Of a DNA stretch of 64,000 bases, positions 59,215 through 64,000 are shown piece after piece. Source of the DNA: Plasmopara viticola (Eukaryota > Oomycota > Peronosporomycetes > Peronosporales > Peronosporaceae); NCBI GenBank assembly GCA_001695595.3, contig MBPM02000041.1, positions 558,001-622,000 on the forward strand, written 5' to 3'. A program made the position numbers and the translations under genes. The first letter of the stretch is position 1. Each line of letters starts with the position of its first letter. Under the pieces are notes generated by a model. That model saw only the letters and a list, made by a program, of their open reading frames with translations, ran no database searches and had not been told where the DNA came from.

Positions 59215-59512
59215 CTACTTGGAATGCTTATACAAATCATGAGTGGCCATGTTTGCAATTAAGAGCGGTTCTTTTCTCAGGTTCGGTTTTCACTACGTGC
59301 CTGATCGCGCGATCAGGTTCCTCGCTGCTGCGCGTCATTCTATCCAGTACCTTCGCAATTGCCTTCCGAGTAAATTGCACCGTAAAGGATTGATTGTTGT
59401 GCTAGCTGCCCCACTGACATATTGCAAGTGGGAGACCTAGACTGACGCAATTGACGCAGCGTGCTTACTTACTTGGCCTGGTATTGCAACTTTTTGCTTT
59501 GCTATCCAATCA
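59215..59512 (+). promoter_or_regulatory. Conserved upstream block of effector gene 3
   Basis: Third copy of the upstream block (see 52660-52937). It has small differences, including an extra tgctgcgcg-type insertion near 59320. The LINE-derived element sits just upstream, about 360 bp from the start codon, and could influence expression. Confidence 0.45.
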
Positions 59513-59572
59513 TTGTTGACTGGGTGTACTAAGTGCATTTTGCAATTTCGTATGGCAGTTGAATCTTGTATC

Positions 59573-61798
59573 ATGCGGTGTTGCTTCTTGCGCATTGCAC
59601 TACTAACCAGTGCCATTGCTGCGACTGCAGTCACTGACACAGCCGAGACGGGTGTTGTATTGACCGCATCACGTCAGAGGTCTTCGCCCACATTTGTCCG
59701 TGACGAGTTGGCGGCGTCAGCGGTCACAGGGACTCAGAATGTCGATGACGAAGACAGGGGAGGGATGTCAGTTTCAAAATTTGCCGAACTAATGGGATTG
59801 AATCCCAATACAGATGTCTTGAATGGGATAAAGAGTCGTGTCTTTGAGACGGTGATGAAAGAAAGATTGACTCTGAAACAGATTTACGAAAAATTTGATT
59901 TAAGCAATCCAAAGCGTGTCTTTTTGTCGGACGACCGATGGATTGACTGGATCTATGTACTCTGCCAACTCAGCCGTTTTTTCAAAGAAAATGAATGCGA
60001 GTTTATAATTGCGGTAATGTCGATCACATATGGACCCGAAGCATTGGCCGACCACTTACTTTCTGCAGTCAAAATCAAGAATGTTAAACCTTTTGCCATT
60101 AATTTGATCAATGTCAGCAACGACGAAGTTAAGAGTCGGGTCTTCAAAAAATTACCTCAGCTTGAAAGGGAACTACCTGATCCGAAACCACCTCCGACAG
60201 ATAATGGTGTCGAGGCTCTTCGTGCTCGCATAAACGCGTACTATAAGCATCGCTTTACAGCAAACCAGTTGGAAATAAAGCTTCCCATTTTAACAAGCTA
60301 CTTGGGTGCAGTGTTTAGCAAGAGTCGCGCTGTCGGCACTGGGCAAATTGGCGGCCACAAATATTATGAGGATGCCGCCTTACTCAAATTTTTGCTTAAT
60401 AAGGACAAAAGTTCTGATCAAGATTACATTAGAAGTCTGGCTTCTTTGTATTTGGAAATGAACGTACCTCCGTCCAAAATCGTGTCCATGCTGGTGCAAA
60501 ATGAATCGAAAGATGATCAATTTGTCATCCTATTTTCGAAAAATTCGTCAAAAAGCTTCTGGCTGCACTACCTAGAACAGTACCATAAACGCTATCATAG
60601 TCGAACACCAACAAACACGGAAATATCCGATTTTGAGCAGCTATTGGAAACGCTAAATGACATAGCAATGAATACGAATCTATCAAGAGGTGCTTTAAGT
60701 GACACGGCAATTAGCACTTGGTTAAAGGTGCTGACCTCGCCGCACCTTGCCCCTCTCGACAAGAGTCAGAGGTTTCGCAACAATTTGATGTTTGTTTGGA
60801 GGGACAAAGGAGTTTTTCCGTCTAGCATCGTGTCCGCTTTGGTGTTCGATGAGGCGGAAGACAAGCACTTTACAATCCAATTTCTGGAAGAGACGTCGAA
60901 AACCTTTTGGGTGCGCTACTTCGAGCAGTACAATCAGAAAAGTTTTGACGATGTGGAGTTGACGCGAGCTGCGAATTCCGATCTTGGGCGGTTACTGAAA
61001 ACGCTGTTTGCGGTGGCAAACCAAGATTTGCATTCAGCTTACAAATACGCAGCGTACGGCACTATTCTTAAATTGCTGATTTCACCATACTCTGCCCATC
61101 TCAGCTCGAGCCATGAACATATGATTGAGCTGACGTCGAACTTGTTGTTGGAGAGAACACTTCCGTCCGAAATTTTGCACATGCTGATGCACGGTGAAGC
61201 TGACGCTGATATTTTTAACATTCTTTATGTCAACAAGTCATCGAAAACCTTTTGGGTACGCTACCTGAAATCGTACTTTGAATTCAGTTCTGATGCCAAG
61301 GACTTTGCGAGCACCGATTTCCAGCAGCTACTGATCATGCTGCATACGGTGGGAATGCAAGAATCAGAAACAGCTGACGTAACAATGATGAGTAGCACTA
61401 TTTTGAAGATTTTGGTTTCACCAGAGATCGCAAGCATCGTGGACCAAAGTTTTTTGAACGAAATTGTATTGGCTTGTTTGAGCCAGAGGATACCTCCCTC
61501 GGAGATTGTGTCAGTGCTAGTGCTCGAAGAAGCGGAAGCAGACTACTTCCAGATACTTTTTGAAGATTTGCCAAGCTCGAAGCTTTGGGAGGACTACACG
61601 ACGGCGTTTTATGCGGACCCCCCATCTCAACAGGATCATATGGTGTTGACGCTCGTCCATGCCATTGGCGTCGCAAAGTTGGAAAGAATTTTGAATGCAG
61701 CGTCAACAGTTGAGGCAACGAGCGAAAAGGCGAAAGCTCTTCTTGATCAACTTGACCGGTGGAAGCATAGATCGCTTTTTCCAAATGATACTCCGTAA
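59573..61798 (+). CDS. Secreted RxLR-like LWY-repeat effector, gene 3 (intact)
   Basis: 741 residues from the preferred Met at 59573, which starts the signal peptide MRCCFLRIALLTSAIAATA (761 from an upstream Met at 59513). Positions below use the 761 numbering. RDEL is at 63-66 in the RxLR place and DEDR at 79-82 in the EER place. A first W unit is at 143-146. Four further units have W motifs at W350, W466, W581 and W692 and L motifs at 319-327, 435-443, 550-558 and 661-669, a period of 111-116 residues. The frame is complete with a C-terminal tail DRWKHRSLFPND. No introns are apparent, as usual for effectors. It is the best candidate in the window for a working effector. Confidence 0.87.
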   Translation: MRCCFLRIALLTSAIAATAVTDTAETGVVLTASRQRSSPTFVRDELAASAVTGTQNVDDEDRGGMSVSKFAELMGLNPNTDVLNGIKSRVFETVMKERLTLKQIYEKFDLSNPKRVFLSDDRWIDWIYVLCQLSRFFKENECEFIIAVMSITYGPEALADHLLSAVKIKNVKPFAINLINVSNDEVKSRVFKKLPQLERELPDPKPPPTDNGVEALRARINAYYKHRFTANQLEIKLPILTSYLGAVFSKSRAVGTGQIGGHKYYEDAALLKFLLNKDKSSDQDYIRSLASLYLEMNVPPSKIVSMLVQNESKDDQFVILFSKNSSKSFWLHYLEQYHKRYHSRTPTNTEISDFEQLLETLNDIAMNTNLSRGALSDTAISTWLKVLTSPHLAPLDKSQRFRNNLMFVWRDKGVFPSSIVSALVFDEAEDKHFTIQFLEETSKTFWVRYFEQYNQKSFDDVELTRAANSDLGRLLKTLFAVANQDLHSAYKYAAYGTILKLLISPYSAHLSSSHEHMIELTSNLLLERTLPSEILHMLMHGEADADIFNILYVNKSSKTFWVRYLKSYFEFSSDAKDFASTDFQQLLIMLHTVGMQESETADVTMMSSTILKILVSPEIASIVDQSFLNEIVLACLSQRIPPSEIVSVLVLEEAEADYFQILFEDLPSSKLWEDYTTAFYADPPSQQDHMVLTLVHAIGVAKLERILNAASTVEATSEKAKALLDQLDRWKHRSLFPNDTP

Positions 61799-63400
61799 AG
61801 GCATAGTAGCGAGAAGATGCAGAGTCAGGATGGCGCTTGAACGCTACTTTTATTGCATACACTGTTATTTCGAACCGCAAATATAGCGTAAGTAGTGATA
61901 TAGACACTAAATTTCTCCGACACGTTAACAAAGATTTGTGTTACGGTCGCTACCCCAGAGCGCAATGCGTCGTATTCAGGCTGAAGAAATACGTTCCAGG
62001 AATTATTTGCTGTTGTAGCCATTTCCTCTTGAAGAAGATCGATGATCGTTAACTTCGTTGCATAGAGTTTTGCTCAAGGAAACGGTGCACATCATCCGTT
62101 AGCAGAAAAACTTGCACGGATAGAATGCAGTCTTTACTTTTGTCGCTACAAGGTTGGTAATCTGGAAATGTGCGGCAGTGAAAAATCGCATAATTACAGC
62201 TTGAGCATCAAGCGAGATATTTGTCTCTGCAATATGATTCCTGTGTAGTCACGAACACTTGTTGCATTGACCATCTTGGCCAAGAGACACTGACCTAGTC
62301 GACGTTAGTGGCTGTACGAGCAGGACTTTTGAGCGTTTTTTAAATTTTCATTGTTTCTTAAAGCTTGCAATTGGGCAACATTTAAGCATGCAGTACTTCC
62401 TTTCAAAGCAAAAAAGACAGTTGATCATCAAAGAGAACACTCTATGACGTGAGTCCAACAAACGTAAAATGCTACGTTTGATCGCGCGATAGTCTTGTGT
62501 TTGACCTACATATAGTATATGCGAATGAGGCTCTGCAGTGGTCTTTCTCACATCGACTCGCCACGCTTTTTGCCGAAGGACCAAGGCCATATGCCCCATC
62601 TAGCGATTGCAAGAGGTAATTTTTTTGAGAGAAATCAAACTGCTTCGTCCATAGCCACTTAAGTTTCGATGACGTTGACGACTAGTAGCTCAGTAAGCCA
62701 CGATAACAAGTCGTTGCGACGAACGCAAAAGCTTTCAAGTAAAAGAACCAGCGATGCCGCCATACCTTTGTCGACGGATTCATTGTCACGATGAGGTCGT
62801 GATGATCAGAGTGATGAAATCGAGTCACAAAGACGACAAAGTCACGAGGCCAAACGCGGCATCGTTTACTCGTTGCATGCTTCCCGAAGCGTTCCAACAG
62901 AATGATTATACACTTCGTTGGGGAAGTGTATAATCATTCTGTTGGAACGCCCAACACGCGAATATCTACTTGACAGAAAACAAACGTCTGCTTCTTGCTC
63001 AGTCTATCTCGCTTTTTCTTCTTTATGGCATCACACTTGCGTATGTCATGCTACTAGTGAGAATATACATGCCGAACATATTTCGACTTTCGTCCTTGGG
63101 TAGACCTCTCGATAATCAACAACCATTTCGTGTCCAATAACGTTTCTTTTAGTAAAAGAGAAAAAAAGATGCGCAAATTCATATTCTAGTCTAGCTTCCT
63201 ATCTAAAAAAATAACCATCAATGCATGATCAATGCAACTTAAACCTTTTCAGTCTACGCACAACGCGGTCGCGTGACACATCGAGATAAGTGTGCCACAA
63301 TTTCATCACTCCATTAATCAATCTGCCTGAACATTCGCGGTATTGGCCTGACTTGGGGCTACGACAGACGTCTCTATATAACCTTAAAAAGTAATTAAAG
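61799..63400 (+). repeat. 3' flank of gene 3, shared with copies B and C
   Basis: Non-coding. It aligns in order with 7523-8930 and 16721-18790 (see those entries); landmarks are gtgcggcagtgaaaaatcgcat at 62170, ctcgccacgctttttgccgaag at 62558, gatgccgccatac at 62752 and aatcaatctgcctg at 63315. No gene is recognised. Confidence 0.65.
62889..62950. repeat. Perfect 28-bp hairpin
   Basis: Arms 62889-62916 and 62923-62950 are exact reverse complements (arm starts gcgttccaacagaatgatt) around the 6-base loop gttggg. The other family flanks lack it, so it arose after duplication, perhaps by a small snap-back duplication. Confidence 0.9.
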
Positions 63401-63689
63401 TAGGATTAAAAGGATATCAGTACTTTACTAAAATCTCTTGAAACTGCGTCTGAATGCCAACTTTTTACTCTTTTCTCGCTTAAAATAATGTATAATTTTA
63501 CATTAGACCACAACCTTCGGGGTACCAAGCGGTCATAAAGCGCTGTTGAAAAGCAAGCTTAATATGAATGTGTCCATATTTTCGCAAGTATGCTTGCACC
63601 TTTTCATTTTTCGTAAAGGGCGCAGAGAAGTGAAGGAAAGAGTCGCAAGTAAAATTGCTTATATCGGCCACTTTCATATCGGGCAAATT
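63401..63689. other. Spacer downstream of the zeta-COP-like gene
   Basis: Probably the 3' untranslated region of the minus-strand gene and intergenic DNA; nothing else recognised. Confidence 0.4.
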
Positions 63690-63998
63690 CTACTTCGACG
63701 GGTACGGCTTGAGTTTGATCATCTGGTCAATACTGGCTTCGTCCAAGTTCTCTAGATGACCTTCTTGCACCATTTCATCCAACGCGACGACGACCTTGGC
63801 ATAATTCAAAAGCAAGCTAGCTTCCGTGAGTTTCTCGTCCAATTGAGTCGTTAGCACTGCTTGCAGCACCGTCATGATTTCGTCCACTACATTGTCTCAA
63901 ACATCAGTACGCAACTCAATCTCCTACAACCAACATGCCTTTGAACGCACATATGAGCTCGTCGTACTCCTCATTGCCCGAGAGCATCAAACGAAGCT
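63690..63998 (-). CDS. Possible coatomer zeta subunit, C-terminal part (partial)
   Basis: The minus-strand frame 63690-63887 reads VVVALDEMVQEGHLENLDEA with stop after KLKPYPSK. The pattern of helices and the LDE-hydrophobic-x2-G turn resembles the end of zeta-COP, a small subunit of the COPI vesicle coat that works in Golgi-to-ER transport. Upstream, about 63915-63998 reads LRLMLSGNEEYDELICAF in another frame, matching the strand before that helix. A short intron between (containing tactgat and ending tgtag) could connect them. The gene continues off the right edge. The identification rests on remembered family pattern and is tentative. Confidence 0.4.
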
Positions 63999-64000
63999 CG

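Noticed and set aside
61398..61931. 177-codon minus-strand frame
   Set aside because: Antisense to the C-terminus of effector gene 3 and its flank; not conserved in the other copies.
1..64000. tRNA, rRNA or CRISPR features
   Set aside because: No cloverleaf with matching A and B boxes, no rRNA-like stretch and no regularly spaced direct repeats were seen by eye; CRISPR arrays are not expected in a eukaryotic nuclear genome.

Overview
This window looks like repeat-rich, gene-poor, AT-rich nuclear DNA of a peronosporalean oomycete (Phytophthora or a downy mildew). The main evidence is a family of secreted proteins with a signal peptide, a degenerate RxLR-EER leader and tandem LWY-type alpha-helical repeats, which is a hallmark of oomycete effectors. 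The Ty1/copia and Ty3/gypsy elements, the pogo-like DDE transposon and the LINE fragments fit that setting. I cannot name the species from sequence alone. Layout, left half: 1-2964 is the decayed pol and gag of a minus-strand Ty3/gypsy element cut by the window edge. 3243-4706, 7285-7522 and 15946-16720 are three broken copies of the LWY effector gene. Each is followed by related 3' flanking DNA that continues for about 0.4 kb (first copy) or roughly 1.4-2 kb (the other two), so multi-kilobase segments were duplicated and then decayed. Between them, and over 18.8-28.2 kb, I see no confident gene; a few stretches read like decayed coding sequence (11.36-12.12 and 12.55-12.86 kb on the minus strand, 26.6-27.05 kb on the plus strand). 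Middle: 28201-32629 is a young copia element (minus strand) with 146-bp LTRs, a CATTT target duplication and one frame-breaking lesion in reverse transcriptase. 35436-40134 is a very young copia element (plus strand) with identical 180-bp LTRs, a TATAC target duplication and one uninterrupted 1449-codon gag-pol frame. It is nested in an old gypsy remnant whose gag lies to its left and whose protease, RT and RNase H remnants lie to its right. Three diverged copies of an unidentified repeat (about 27.13, 42.32 and 46.80 kb) occur around these elements. Right: 47261-48520 is an internally deleted pogo-like transposon with five 11-bp subterminal sites. 50067-51190 is an internally deleted LINE. 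From 51.19 to 63.4 kb lies the effector cluster: gene 1 (plus, dead), gene 2 (minus, full length or nearly so) and gene 3 (plus, intact). Genes 1 and 2 converge and form a large inverted repeat with arms of about 3.5 kb. Genes 2 and 3 diverge from a shared intergenic region that carries a 324-bp LINE-derived short element with a 13-bp target duplication. The last 0.3 kb carries what may be the C-terminal end of a coatomer zeta subunit gene, the only housekeeping-like gene in view. Together the window shows birth-and-death evolution of one effector family, with segmental duplication, inversion and transposon insertion making new copies and older copies degrading into fragments.
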